From the NCBI GenBank assembly GCA_963677345.2, contig CAXXLC010000016.1:186001-250000 (forward strand): DNA of 64,000 nucleotides. Reading direction: 5' to 3'. Origin of the DNA: Saccharicrinis sp963677345 (GTDB taxonomy: Bacteria > Bacteroidota > Bacteroidia > Bacteroidales > Marinilabiliaceae). The position numbers and the translations under genes are program-made. Positions 38,728-47,749 of this stretch are shown here, piece by piece. Numbering within the stretch: the first letter of the stretch is position 1; the number at the start of each line of letters is the position of its first letter. The notes beneath the pieces are model-generated. The model was not told the DNA's origin. It saw nothing but the letters and a program-made list of their open reading frames with translations, and did no database searches.

Positions 38728-39174
38728 TTACTCAGCAACTACTTCGAAGTTAACTTCTACTTTAACCTCTCTATGTAGTTTAACTGTAGCTACGTATTTA
38801 CCAATTTCTTTAACTTGGTCTTCCTTGATAGAAATATTTTTACGCTCTACAGTAAAACCAGCTTTTTCTATAGCTTCAGCAATCTGAACTGTATTAACAG
38901 AACCAAAGATTTTACCAGTTGTACTTGTTTTAGCACCAATAGTTAATGAAAGACCTTCCATTTTTTGTGCTAATTCTAAAGCGTCATTTTTAATTTTCTC
39001 TTCTTTATGAGCTCGCTGACGCATATTCTCCTCATGTACTTTGATAGCAGAAGGAGTAGCTAAAACTGCAAGCCCTTGTGGAATAAGGTAGTTTCTACCA
39101 TATCCAGCCTTTACCTTAACAACTTCGTTTTTGTGTCCAAGGTTGGCTAAATCATCTTTTAATATTACTTCCAT
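38728..39174 (-). CDS. rplI: 50S ribosomal protein L9
   Basis: This 148-residue L9 starts with the conserved MEVILKDDLANLGHKNEVV and carries the RNA-binding GYGRNYLIP loop. A long helix and the C-terminal domain (SVNTVQIAEAIEK) follow. It is the last gene of the classical rpsF-rpsR-rplI operon, 17 bp after rpsR, and is closed by a strong terminator. The length is normal. Confidence 0.98.
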   Translation of the reverse strand: MEVILKDDLANLGHKNEVVKVKAGYGRNYLIPQGLAVLATPSAIKVHEENMRQRAHKEEKIKNDALELAQKMEGLSLTIGAKTSTTGKIFGSVNTVQIAEAIEKAGFTVERKNISIKEDQVKEIGKYVATVKLHREVKVEVNFEVVAE

Positions 39175-39191
39175 TTTTTATCCTCCTGTTT

Positions 39192-39461
39192 TTATTTCAT
39201 CAAATCAGTAACATAAGGCAACAACGCAAGGTGACGTGCTCTTTTAACAGCTGTTGCAACTTTTCTTTGATACTTTAAAGACGTACCTGTTAAACGACGA
39301 GGAAGAATTTTACCTTGCTCGTTTAAGAATTTTTTAAGAAACTCAGGATCTTTGTAATCAACATACTTAATCTTGTTTTTCTTAAAACGACAATACTTTT
39401 TCTTTTTGATCTCTACCGATGGAGGAGTTAAATATCTGATTTCACTTTGATTTTGTGCCAT
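39192..39461 (-). CDS. rpsR: 30S ribosomal protein S18
   Basis: This 89-residue S18 has the KYCRFKKNKIKYVDYKDPEF region and the hallmark PRRLTGTSLKYQRKVATAVK, RARHLALLPY. S18 binds S6 on the platform of the small subunit. It is 3 bp downstream of rpsF, consistent with tight translational coupling of the two partners. Confidence 0.98.
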   Translation of the reverse strand: MAQNQSEIRYLTPPSVEIKKKKYCRFKKNKIKYVDYKDPEFLKKFLNEQGKILPRRLTGTSLKYQRKVATAVKRARHLALLPYVTDLMK

Positions 39462-39464
39462 GGC

Positions 39465-39812
39465 CTATTTCTCCTTTTTTTCTTTGATGGTTTTTCTTCT
39501 CTTCTCACTATAAGCTTCTGCGTATTTATCCATTTTAAATGTTAAAAAGCGGATAACGCGCTCATCACGACGAAAAGCAAGCTCTAGCTTGGCAATCACA
39601 TCAGGTTCAACTTTAAAATCAAACAAGTTATAGAAACCTGTTGATTTCTTTTGGATTGGATACGCTAATTTGCGTAATCCCCAATTTTCTTCGTTTACAA
39701 TTTCACCTCCGTTATCTGTGATAACAGTGCGGAATTTTTCAACCGCTTCCTTCATCTGTACATCAGATAAAACGGGAGTCAAAATGAAAACGGTTTCATA
39801 ATGATTCAACAT
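39465..39812 (-). CDS. rpsF: 30S ribosomal protein S6
   Basis: This 115-residue S6 has the N-terminal NHYETVFILTPVLSDVQ and the conserved NWGLRKLAYPIQKKSTGFYN, then DERVIRFLTFKMD. The C-terminal tail is short and lysine-rich. It is the first gene of the operon and has a perfect Bacteroidota promoter 33 bp upstream. Confidence 0.98.
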   Translation of the reverse strand: MLNHYETVFILTPVLSDVQMKEAVEKFRTVITDNGGEIVNEENWGLRKLAYPIQKKSTGFYNLFDFKVEPDVIAKLELAFRRDERVIRFLTFKMDKYAEAYSEKRRKTIKEKKEK

Positions 39813-39844
39813 AATTAATATAATTAAATTATTTAATGCGGGCG

Positions 39845-39875
39845 CAAAAGTAGTTATTTTATTACATTTAACAAA
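39845..39875 (-). promoter_or_regulatory. Bacteroidota-type promoter of rpsF-rpsR-rplI
   Basis: On the minus strand TTTG (39872-39875) is followed after exactly 19 bp by TACTTTTG (39845-39852). This matches the -33/-7 consensus of the Bacteroidota primary sigma factor. The predicted start leaves a short leader before rpsF at 39812. It is the clearest promoter in the window and supports the phylum call. Confidence 0.7.
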
Positions 39876-39990
39876 TAGTTACCACATATTATTCACCCAC
39901 AAGCTATTCTTTTAACCCACATAAAGTATCAGAAGTTCATTACAACCTTAAAATAAAAACAAAAAAAAGAAATCTATTGAAAAAAGCACT

Positions 39991-40995
39991 TTAATAGATC
40001 TGATCCGGTTTGTGCCCCGAAAAATATTTCATAAATTGAACACGCTCAAATTTCTCTGAATTTTCTTTAGGTTCATGATGAACACTCCCCCTGAATTCAT
40101 CGACACTCAGGTATCCGCGTTTATCCATCCACAACTCGATATTTTTAAGTATGCCGGCAACAGATCCTAAACCATCTTTATATAACTTTGAAACCAACTG
40201 CACGGTTGATGCTCCTGCCATAATCATTTTTATGGCTGTTTCTGCACTATGAATACCAGTACTTGCAGACAAATCACAATTAACCTTACCCGACATTATA
40301 GAAATCCACCGTAAGGTATTAAAGTAATCCATTTCTGAAGAATAAGGCTCCCCTGCCTTAACTTCATCAGTCATAATATCAAAGTCTACATTATAAAACC
40401 TGTTAAACATAGTAATAGCATCAACTCCAGCATCATCAATTTTTTTAATCATTGCCGCCAAATTTGAGGAATAAGGTGCAATTTTAATGCAAACAGGAAT
40501 AGAAACACTCTCCTTTACCTTTTTAATAATAGATAAATATAACTTTTCCTGATCTTCTGCCTTTTGCTCAACATCAAACGGAAGTTTAAAAACATTAAGT
40601 TCCAGAGCATCCACACCTGCCTTTTCTAAATGTTTTGCATAAGAAATCCATTCACCGGAAGAAGCACAATTTAAGCTGCCTATAATTGGAATATCAACTT
40701 CCTGCTTAGCCTGCTCTATCAGGCTTGCTGTTTTTTTAAGAACATCATCTTTTAACTGGTAATCAAAATAATCCAGGAATTCTAAATTATTATCTTGAAA
40801 TCCAAGACTCTTTTTTAGTGTTTCCTCATGTTCTTTGATAATTTCTTCTTCGAAAATAGATTTTAGGACTACGGCGGCAGCACCACTTTGTGCAATACGT
40901 TTTAACCCTTCTACAGAAGCTGTTAATCCACAACTTCCAACAATAACAGGATTTTTCAGCCTTAAGCCCATATATTTTGTTTCCAATAGCTTCAT
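39991..40995 (-). CDS. Dihydroorotate dehydrogenase-like flavoprotein
   Basis: This 334-residue protein has the TIM-barrel FMN fold of the class 1 dihydroorotate dehydrogenase/PreA group. It reads YMGLRLKNPVIVGSCGLTAS at the start, with the FMN and phosphate region ASTGIHSAETAIKMIMAGAS near residue 245. The family is annotated dihydroorotate dehydrogenase-like in many Bacteroidota that also have a true pyrD, so pyrimidine synthesis should not be assumed. It is 33 bp downstream of NfnB and in the same operon, suggesting a redox role tied to NAD(P)H-ferredoxin chemistry. The substrate is unknown. Confidence 0.85.
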   Translation of the reverse strand: MKLLETKYMGLRLKNPVIVGSCGLTASVEGLKRIAQSGAAAVVLKSIFEEEIIKEHEETLKKSLGFQDNNLEFLDYFDYQLKDDVLKKTASLIEQAKQEVDIPIIGSLNCASSGEWISYAKHLEKAGVDALELNVFKLPFDVEQKAEDQEKLYLSIIKKVKESVSIPVCIKIAPYSSNLAAMIKKIDDAGVDAITMFNRFYNVDFDIMTDEVKAGEPYSSEMDYFNTLRWISIMSGKVNCDLSASTGIHSAETAIKMIMAGASTVQLVSKLYKDGLGSVAGILKNIELWMDKRGYLSVDEFRGSVHHEPKENSEKFERVQFMKYFSGHKPDQIY

Positions 40996-41028
40996 TTGTT
41001 TTCCTTCTTAATGATTAGACAATTGGTA

Positions 41029-42504
41029 TTATTTATTCTTTAGATATTCATCCATTTTTTGAGCAGCTTTTCTTCCATCCCCCATAGCAAGAATAACAGT
41101 AGCTCCCCCTCTAACAATATCCCCCCCGGCAAACATCTCCGGCATTGAAGATTGTAATGTTTCTTCATTAACCTGAATAGTTCCCCATGAGGTAGTTTTT
41201 AATTCAGGTAATGAATCCGGAACAATAGGATTTGGAGAAACACCAACACTCACAACAACTGTATCCACTTCAATCATTTCTTCAGAATCTTCAACAGGTA
41301 CAGGTCTCCTTCTTCCACTGGCATCTGGTTCACCCAGTTCCATCTTCTGAATTTTCACCCTATTCACCTGACCTTTTTCATTGGCATAATACTCCAGAGG
41401 ATTAGAAAGAGTCATAAACTCAACGCCTTCTTCTTTTGCATGTTCAATCTCTTCATTACGAGCAGGCATCTCCTCCATACTCCTGCGGTAAACAATCATT
41501 GCTCTTTCTGCACCTAATCTTTTCGCAGTACGAACTGAGTCCATTGCAGTATTTCCACCACCTACAACCATTACCTTATTTCCACTAATAACAGGTGTAT
41601 CTGAAGATTGCTCTGCAGCATGCATCAAATTAATACGGGTGAGATATTCGTTTGAACTTAATATACCTATATAATTTTCACCAGGAATATTCATAAACCG
41701 GGGTAAACCAGCACCACTTCCCGTAAAAAAAGCTTCAAAACCTTCTTCTTTTAAGTCCTCTATAGTTGCTGTCTTCCCAACAATAAAATTGGTTTCAAAC
41801 TGAACGCCCATTTTCTTTAAGCTTTCAATTTCCACATCAACAATATGATTTGGCAAACGAAACTCAGGTATACCATATTTTAACACGCCACCTATCTCAT
41901 GCAAAGCCTCAAAAACAGTTACATCATAACCTTTTTTTGCCATTTCACCAGCAAATGTCAATCCTGCAGGACCAGAACCAATACAAGCTACTTTTCGTCC
42001 GTTTTTCTCTTCAATCTCAGGAATAGAAATTAGACCTGACTCCCTTTCATAATCAGCCGCGAATCGCTCAAGATAACCTATTGCTACAGGTTCTTTTTTA
42101 AGTTTTTGAGTATAAAAACAATTCGCTTCACACTGTTTTTCCTGAGGACAAACCCTTCCACATACAGCGGGTAAAGTGCTGGTTTCTTTCAGAACCTTAG
42201 CAGCTTCAAGAAATTCTCCCTGTTCAATTCTTTTAATAAACTTGGGGATATTAATTTCTACAGGACAACCTGTAATACAAGTAGGATTGGCACAGTCAAC
42301 ACAGCGGGTTGCTTCCTTTTGAGCCTGTTCCTGCGTTAATCCGCTATTAACTTCCACATACGACTGAATTCGAACCCTGGCATCAACCTCATTCATCATT
42401 ACCCTTGGGATATCTGTTCTGTCTTTTGCTTTTATTTTTTTCCTTAATTCTTCACGCCACTCAAGTGCACGTTCAGCTTTTAAGTATATATCTCTATCAT
42501 CCAT
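41029..42504 (-). CDS. nfnB: NfnB-type NADPH-dependent ferredoxin:NAD(P) oxidoreductase large subunit (GltA-like)
   Basis: This 491-residue iron-sulfur flavoprotein is related to the glutamate synthase small subunit. N-terminal cysteines for two 4Fe-4S clusters are seen in CVDCANPTCITGCP and CGRVCPQEKQCEANC. An FAD-binding GSGPAGLTFAGEMA follows, then an NADP-binding GGGNTAMDSVRTAKRLG. No glutamate synthase large subunit is nearby. The upstream neighbour is an NfnA-like FAD/NAD subunit, so the pair is best read as NfnAB, which couples NADH and reduced ferredoxin to NADP by electron bifurcation. Automatic pipelines would call it gltA. Confidence 0.87.
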   Translation of the reverse strand: MDDRDIYLKAERALEWREELRKKIKAKDRTDIPRVMMNEVDARVRIQSYVEVNSGLTQEQAQKEATRCVDCANPTCITGCPVEINIPKFIKRIEQGEFLEAAKVLKETSTLPAVCGRVCPQEKQCEANCFYTQKLKKEPVAIGYLERFAADYERESGLISIPEIEEKNGRKVACIGSGPAGLTFAGEMAKKGYDVTVFEALHEIGGVLKYGIPEFRLPNHIVDVEIESLKKMGVQFETNFIVGKTATIEDLKEEGFEAFFTGSGAGLPRFMNIPGENYIGILSSNEYLTRINLMHAAEQSSDTPVISGNKVMVVGGGNTAMDSVRTAKRLGAERAMIVYRRSMEEMPARNEEIEHAKEEGVEFMTLSNPLEYYANEKGQVNRVKIQKMELGEPDASGRRRPVPVEDSEEMIEVDTVVVSVGVSPNPIVPDSLPELKTTSWGTIQVNEETLQSSMPEMFAGGDIVRGGATVILAMGDGRKAAQKMDEYLKNK

Positions 42505-42545
42505 TTTAGGAAACTAGTTACTTTAATTATAATAAGGATAAATGT

Positions 42546-43376
42546 TTATTTGATATGGTCTTTCAGATACTTCTCATCTGCTTTTTTCTCCATATCCTTA
42601 TAGCCATTTAACCTGAGCAGCATTTCATCAAAATCAACCTGATGTGCGTCAAATTCAGGCCCATCAACACAAACAAATTTGGTTTTTCCACCAACTGTGA
42701 TTCTACAAGCGCCACACATTCCTGTACCATCAACCATAATAGTATTTAAGCTGGCAAGAGTTGGAATATTATGTTTTTTAGTAGTTTGCGCAGCAAACTT
42801 CATCATTATAGCCGGTCCGATAATCATAGCTTCATCAATGTTCTCTCGGCTTATAGCCTGTTCCATTCCTTCGGTGACCAACCCTTTTTGACCGTATGAT
42901 CCATCATCTGTCATAACAATCAACTCATCAGAATACGCCCTAATTTGATCTTCTAAAATAATCAAATCCTTGGTACGTGCAGCAATAACTGTAACAACCC
43001 TGTTCCCAGCTTCTTTATAAGCCTGTACTATTGGTAATAATGGAGCAACACCTACACCTCCGCCGCAGGCAAGAATAGTTCCTTTCTTTTCAATATGAGT
43101 TGCCTGACCTAAAGGACCCACAAGATCCGTCACATACTCGCCAACTTCTAGAGAAGCCAATTTACGTGAAGAAACACCAACTTTTTGCACAACCAAAGTA
43201 ATTGTACCCTTATTTCTGTCTGCACCGGCAATTGTCAACGGGAAACGCTCACCTTGTTCCCCGATTTTTACAATAACAAAATGGCCTGCTCTCCTTGCTT
43301 TAGCAATACGAGGAGCCTCAATGTCAATCTTTACAACATTCTCCGAAAAGAACTCTTTATTAATAATCTTAAACAT
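42546..43376 (-). CDS. nfnA: NfnA-type FAD/NAD-binding and 2Fe-2S subunit
   Basis: This 276-residue protein belongs to the sulfide/dihydroorotate dehydrogenase-like ferredoxin reductase group (PyrK/NfnA). The FAD-binding RFPLTIA lies near residue 61. The NAD domain starts at GTILACGGGVGVAPLLPI, and the C-terminal 2Fe-2S motif has cysteines in GMCGACRITVGGKTKFVCVD. A PyrK role is less likely because no pyrD type 1B lies next to it, though the DHOD-like gene is two genes downstream. It starts the operon nfnA-nfnB-DHOD-like, with 41 bp to nfnB. Confidence 0.87.
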   Translation of the reverse strand: MFKIINKEFFSENVVKIDIEAPRIAKARRAGHFVIVKIGEQGERFPLTIAGADRNKGTITLVVQKVGVSSRKLASLEVGEYVTDLVGPLGQATHIEKKGTILACGGGVGVAPLLPIVQAYKEAGNRVVTVIAARTKDLIILEDQIRAYSDELIVMTDDGSYGQKGLVTEGMEQAISRENIDEAMIIGPAIMMKFAAQTTKKHNIPTLASLNTIMVDGTGMCGACRITVGGKTKFVCVDGPEFDAHQVDFDEMLLRLNGYKDMEKKADEKYLKDHIK

Positions 43377-43691
43377 TCCTACAAAAGGTATTCAAACTTT
43401 TTCCAAAAAATATAATACGGATTCCTAATTAAAAAGTTAAATCAATAAAGATTAATCAATTTAACCTGCTTAGGATTCAAATAAACTGTACAAAAGTATG
43501 ATAAAAATCAAAAAATCAATAATCGTTAGCCTCCTGATTGAAACAAATATTCAGCACCTCTTAACAATCAGAGCTTTACACCTAACATCACTACTAATTA
43601 TTTACTTCTTTTAACAATACTTCTATCCTATCAAAGATATTATTTTTAAGAAACCTGATAAAATTCTATTTTTGTTGCCAAATAAAGAAAT
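43377..43691. other. Divergent intergenic region between nfnA and the SUI1-like gene
   Basis: These 315 bp contain no frame, repeat or RNA gene I can support. TATTTTTG at 43667-43674, 18 bp before the SUI1-like start, fits a -7 element; the -33 box is not clear. Confidence 0.45.
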
Positions 43692-44039
43692 ATGAGTAAA
43701 AAAAACAGAAAATTACGTGACGGTATTGTATTCTCTACTAACAGCGACTACGAATACCAATACGATGATGATATTCAAGAAGAAACACTACCTCCACAGC
43801 AACAAAACCTGAAGGTTATGCTGGATAAAAAACAAAGAAAAGGTAAAGCCGTAACTTTAATAACCGGGTTTATTGGAGAAGAGAGCGCCCTCAAAGATTT
43901 AGGTAAAGATTTAAAATCAAAATGTGGCGTAGGAGGTTCCGTTAAAGAAGGAGAAATTATAATTCAAGGAGATTTTAGAGATAAAGTTTTAGACTTACTG
44001 ATAAAAGCAGGATACAAAGCAAAAAAATCAGGGGGCTAA
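43692..44039 (+). CDS. SUI1/YciH-like translation initiation factor
   Basis: This 115-residue protein has the SUI1 (eIF1) fold in its C-terminal 75 residues, with the basic loop KKQRKGKAVTLITGF, a DLGKDLKSKCGVGGSVKEG segment and GDFRDKVLDLLIKAGYKAKKSGG at the end. The N-terminal 40 residues are an acidic, Gln-rich extension. In bacteria these proteins (YciH) are thought to influence initiation fidelity or stress translation, with no essential role known. It is monocistronic by spacing; the next gene begins 68 bp later. Confidence 0.9.
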   Translation: MSKKNRKLRDGIVFSTNSDYEYQYDDDIQEETLPPQQQNLKVMLDKKQRKGKAVTLITGFIGEESALKDLGKDLKSKCGVGGSVKEGEIIIQGDFRDKVLDLLIKAGYKAKKSGG

Positions 44040-44107
44040 ACAAAACCCCCACTTTTAGGGATAGGATATAAAACAAATATGACTCATTTTTGTATCGTAG
44101 ATATTTA

Positions 44108-44464
44108 ATGAGAACAGTAAAAAATATATTAGCAATTGGATTTGCATCACTAATGCTATTTGTTAATGTGGGCTTAACGCTAACATTAAACTTTGGGCTA
44201 CATGTTCATTTCATTGGTGACAATCAAATCCTGGTACACTATCACAACACTGCGGGGGCTGATAAAGCTCACCATACCCACGACTCAGGTTGCACTTCTC
44301 ATTGTGCGTTTTCCACAACAATCACATACTTAAATAACGCCCAGGGAATTCATTTAAGTTCCTCTTGTTCTGTTCCATACAACAAATCTGAATTACCACA
44401 ACATTCTTTATACAGTAAAAAATATTACCATTGTTCCCCTCTTCGTGCTCCTCCTTTTGCTTAA
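44108..44464 (+). CDS. Small His/Cys-rich exported protein next to a TonB receptor
   Basis: This 118-residue protein has an N-terminal hydrophobic segment (residues 7-28) that reads as a signal or membrane anchor. It is followed by a histidine-dense stretch (GLHVHFIGDN, VHYHNTAGADKAHHTHDSGC) with nearby Cys residues, and ends in YYHCSPLRAPPFA. The pattern suggests metal binding. I do not recognise a defined family, though small exported His-rich proteins ending in R-A/G-P-P occur next to metal-related TonB receptors in other bacteria. The ATG at 44108 is preferred over an in-frame TTG 18 bp upstream. It is 161 bp upstream of the receptor gene on the same strand. Confidence 0.7.
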   Translation: MRTVKNILAIGFASLMLFVNVGLTLTLNFGLHVHFIGDNQILVHYHNTAGADKAHHTHDSGCTSHCAFSTTITYLNNAQGIHLSSSCSVPYNKSELPQHSLYSKKYYHCSPLRAPPFA

Positions 44465-44565
44465 GCAATTCTAATCAAAACTGCCTGATTAAATTTTAAT
44501 CACACATTTTCATTAGGAGAATAAACATATTTAAAGGAAAATCATTTTAGAGTGATTATAGAATT

Positions 44566-44590
44566 GGTATGCCCTGTTCTCAGGCATACC
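44566..44590 (+). promoter_or_regulatory. Stem-loop in the leader of the TonB-receptor gene
   Basis: GGTATGCC / GGCATACC forms an 8-bp stem, extended by CTG/CA pairs around a bulged C, 35 bp upstream of the receptor start. It has no T-run, so it is not a simple terminator. It could stabilise the mRNA or control the receptor relative to the His-rich gene. Confidence 0.4.
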
Positions 44591-44625
44591 GATAACAGGA
44601 TTATTACATTCAAGAATAAAATAAT

Positions 44626-47013
44626 ATGAACAAGATAATATTAAACATCCTAACATTATTTGCAATATCAGTCAATATACTTGCCAATACCGTAATTCCG
44701 CCCATCCAGGGAGAAGTTACAAATGGAGAGGAGCCCATTCCGTTTGCCACGGTACAATTAAAAGCCACAACAATTGGAACAGCATCAGATTTAGACGGTA
44801 AATTTTTCATGACAGACATACCAGAAGGGGAACACATATTAATAATTCAGGCATTAGGGCATATTCCCAAAGAAATGAAAATAAATCTCAACTATAACAA
44901 CCCTTTAAATCTGAAAATCAACTTAGAAGAGGACGTACTCGGTTTAGAACAAGTTGTTGTTACTGCAGATAAAACACAAAAACGAAGAATTGATGCATCG
45001 AACATTGTAAACACGATGACTCCAAAGCAATTAAACCAGGTACAAGCAGTAACGCTAAGTGAGGGTCTTAATTTTACCACGGGATTACGAATGGAAAACA
45101 ACTGCCAGAACTGTGGGGCAAATCAATTAAGAATGAATGGAATGGAAGGTTCTTACTCTCAAGTACTCGTTAATGGACGATCTATTTTCAGTGGTTTAGC
45201 AAGTGTATACGGATTAGAAATGATTCCTGCAAACATGATACAGCAGGTAGAAGTCGTAAAAGGTGGAGGTTCGGCACTATACGGAAGTAATGCAATTGCC
45301 GGAACAGTAAATTTAATTACTAAAGAACCCACAAATAACATCTTTGAGGCAAACATTCAAAATGGAAGAATAGGAATAAGTGATAAAGCAAAAAATGACT
45401 TTAACATCAATATAAACACTGCTATTGTATCCGAAGATAAAAACTCCGGACTTGCATTATACGCAACACACAGAAAGAGAGAAGGCTTTGATGCCAATGA
45501 AGATTCGTTTACAGAATTATCACAATTAAACAACAATACCTTCGGAGCAAATCTATACCACCGAATGGGGTACAGAAATAAATTAACCCTGGATTATTTT
45601 CATATAGAAGAAGAAAGACGTGGAGGCGATATGTTAGACGCTTTGGAGCACGAAGCCAATATTGCTGAATCGGTAAATCATAAAATAAACACGGGATCTT
45701 TTACATTCACTCGCTTTGTAGGTAAAAATAACGGCCAGCTATCTGTATATGCATCGGCGCAAAATGTGAATAGAAATTCGTATTATGGAGCTCGTTCTTA
45801 TCCTGAAGACTATGTATTTAATTTACCTATGGATGATCCTGAACAACTTTCGGATGGAATCCCAGACATGAGTGCATATGGTGCCACTCAAGACTTATCA
45901 TACTCATACGGAATGCAGTTCAAAGGCGGTGTTGGTCGTCATTCATATATAGCAGGTTTAGAAAATACAGGTAGCAATTTAGAAGATAGAAAGCTAGCTT
46001 ATACCGATGAAGAGGGTTATCATGAAGAAGTAATTATCTCTGATCAAAAAATGAATACAATAGGCTTGTTTGGTCAATACGATTATGAATTTAGCAAAAT
46101 GACAGTCTCTGCAGGTCTGAGAATTGACAATTACAACATTGTAAACAAAGAGGATGACAATGATGATTTATCAAACACAGTCTTTAGCCCGAGAGTAAAC
46201 CTTTTATACAAACCCCTGAAACAATTACAATTAAGAGGGAGTTTTTCAACAGGTTACAGAGCTCCTCAAATATTCGATGAAGACTTACATATTGAAATTG
46301 CAGGAAACAGGAAAGTACTTCATGCAAATGGCACAAACTTAAAACAGGAAAGCAGTTATTCATTTGTTGGCTCTGCTGATTACCAGGGAAAAATAGGAAA
46401 CTCTGACTTTGAACTACTGGGAGAGTATTTTTATACAAACCTGACAGATGCTTTTGCCAACGAGCAAAGCGAAGCAGACGAAAACGGAACTGTGACATAC
46501 ACCAGGATTAATGGCGGTAAAGCATTTGTTAACGGTATTAATATTGAAGCAAAGTATTTCCCTTCAGCCAACTGGGATTTTGAAATTGGTTTTACATCTC
46601 AGATCAGTCGCTATGACGAAGCACAGGAATATGGAAAGGGCAATTTCACAAAAGACTATTTAAGAACTCCTAACAACTACGGGTATTTTGCTTTTAATGC
46701 TGATCCCTTAAAAAGCTTAACAATTTCATTAAACGGCACTTATACAGGGAGCATGAAAATTGAATATTACGGAAAAGATTCTAATGGTGAGATATTAAAC
46801 ACCCAGGACTTTATGGACATTGGTATAAAAGGAGAATACATTTTCAGAACCAAAAAAGGCTTTGACTTATCACTATCCTGCGGCATTAAAAATATTTTCA
46901 ACTCATATCAGGACGACTTTGATACAGGTATTAACAGGGATCCTGCATATATTTATGGACCATCATTACCACAAAGCATATACTTTGGAATAAGAGTAGG
47001 TAACTTACTATAG
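44626..47013 (+). CDS. TonB-dependent receptor, probably metal-linked
   Basis: This 795-residue outer-membrane receptor has a signal peptide (residues 1-21). A CarboxypepD_reg-like domain lies at about 25-105 (QGEVTNGEEPIPFATVQLKA, DLDGKFFMTD). The plug at about 115-230 includes NCQNCGANQLRMNGMEGSYS and EVVKGGGSALYGSNAIAGTV, then the barrel follows. The Cys pair in the plug (NCQNCG) is a feature of one receptor subgroup and could bind a metal. The preceding His-rich gene strengthens a metal or metal-complex substrate, but which metal is not shown. A bidirectional terminator follows. Confidence 0.92.
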   Translation: MNKIILNILTLFAISVNILANTVIPPIQGEVTNGEEPIPFATVQLKATTIGTASDLDGKFFMTDIPEGEHILIIQALGHIPKEMKINLNYNNPLNLKINLEEDVLGLEQVVVTADKTQKRRIDASNIVNTMTPKQLNQVQAVTLSEGLNFTTGLRMENNCQNCGANQLRMNGMEGSYSQVLVNGRSIFSGLASVYGLEMIPANMIQQVEVVKGGGSALYGSNAIAGTVNLITKEPTNNIFEANIQNGRIGISDKAKNDFNININTAIVSEDKNSGLALYATHRKREGFDANEDSFTELSQLNNNTFGANLYHRMGYRNKLTLDYFHIEEERRGGDMLDALEHEANIAESVNHKINTGSFTFTRFVGKNNGQLSVYASAQNVNRNSYYGARSYPEDYVFNLPMDDPEQLSDGIPDMSAYGATQDLSYSYGMQFKGGVGRHSYIAGLENTGSNLEDRKLAYTDEEGYHEEVIISDQKMNTIGLFGQYDYEFSKMTVSAGLRIDNYNIVNKEDDNDDLSNTVFSPRVNLLYKPLKQLQLRGSFSTGYRAPQIFDEDLHIEIAGNRKVLHANGTNLKQESSYSFVGSADYQGKIGNSDFELLGEYFYTNLTDAFANEQSEADENGTVTYTRINGGKAFVNGINIEAKYFPSANWDFEIGFTSQISRYDEAQEYGKGNFTKDYLRTPNNYGYFAFNADPLKSLTISLNGTYTGSMKIEYYGKDSNGEILNTQDFMDIGIKGEYIFRTKKGFDLSLSCGIKNIFNSYQDDFDTGINRDPAYIYGPSLPQSIYFGIRVGNLL

Positions 47014-47033
47014 ATTATCCATTGAATGATTAA

Positions 47034-47080
47034 AAAAACAGTTTAACACATGACATCCATTGAGTTAAACTGTTTTTTTT
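47034..47080. terminator. Bidirectional terminator between TonB receptor and phnA
   Basis: AAACAGTTTAAC / GTTAAACTGTTT forms a 12-bp stem with a 17-nt loop and has T-runs on both strands (nine Ts on plus, seven on minus). It lies between the convergent receptor and PhnA genes and can serve both. Confidence 0.8.
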
Positions 47081-47082
47081 TA

Positions 47083-47664
47083 TTAATTTGATTTTTTCAC
47101 GTATTGCGTAAGAAGAACAATCTGCTGACCATTAACTCTTCCTTCAATCTGTTCAGGGTTATCATGAACCAAGCCTATATTTCTGACTGCCGTTCCTCTT
47201 TTTGCCGTAAAACCACCACCTTTAACATTAAGATCCTTGATTAAAACAACAGTATCTCCAACATTTAAAACAGCGCCATTACTATCTTTATGAACTATAG
47301 TATCTTCAGTATCGTCACCTTCACCCGAAGCCTTAGCCCAAGCCAAAACATCATCTTCGAGATACAACATATCCAATAAATCCTGAGGCCAGCCTTCAGC
47401 TTTAATACGATTTAGCATTCTCCATGCAGTAACCTGAACAGCAGGAACAACACTCCACATACTATCATTTAAACAACGCCAGTGATTCATATTTAATTCT
47501 TCAGTACCAGACAACTGACTTTTACACGAACTGCACACTAAAATATGAGCATCAACACCTGCAACAGGGGATGACGGAACTTCATAAGCAGACAAGTCAT
47601 TTGTTGCACCACACAATTCACATACAGAACCACTTCTGTTTTCTAAATCTTTTTCTAAACTCAT
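47083..47664 (-). CDS. phnA: PhnA domain-containing zinc-ribbon protein
   Basis: This 193-residue protein has an N-terminal zinc ribbon, with CELCGA at about residues 15-20 and CSSC at about 49-52. A helical middle follows, and then the C-terminal PhnA domain at about 120-190 (DSNGAVLNVGDTVVLIKDLNVKG, GLVHDNPEQIEGRVNGQQIV). Despite its name the family has no proven role in phosphonate use. It has its own promoter and is followed by the shared terminator. Confidence 0.88.
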   Translation of the reverse strand: MSLEKDLENRSGSVCELCGATNDLSAYEVPSSPVAGVDAHILVCSSCKSQLSGTEELNMNHWRCLNDSMWSVVPAVQVTAWRMLNRIKAEGWPQDLLDMLYLEDDVLAWAKASGEGDDTEDTIVHKDSNGAVLNVGDTVVLIKDLNVKGGGFTAKRGTAVRNIGLVHDNPEQIEGRVNGQQIVLLTQYVKKSN

Positions 47665-47692
47665 TCTTTCTTTTAATAATGTATAATTTGCG

Positions 47693-47722
47693 CAAAGATA
47701 TCTTTATCCTTATAAAACAACA
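47693..47722 (-). promoter_or_regulatory. Candidate promoter of the phnA gene
   Basis: On the minus strand TATCTTTG (47693-47700) fits TAnnTTTG, and a TTG lies about 20 bp upstream of it. The element is 28 bp before the ATG at 47664. Confidence 0.5.
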
Positions 47723-47749
47723 ATTTATTGTCAAAAATTAAAATTTCCC

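Noticed and set aside
41029..42504. Glutamate synthase small subunit (gltD/gltA) as the function
   Set aside because: No large subunit is nearby and the upstream gene is an NfnA-like FAD/NAD subunit, so NfnB fits better; the fold is shared.
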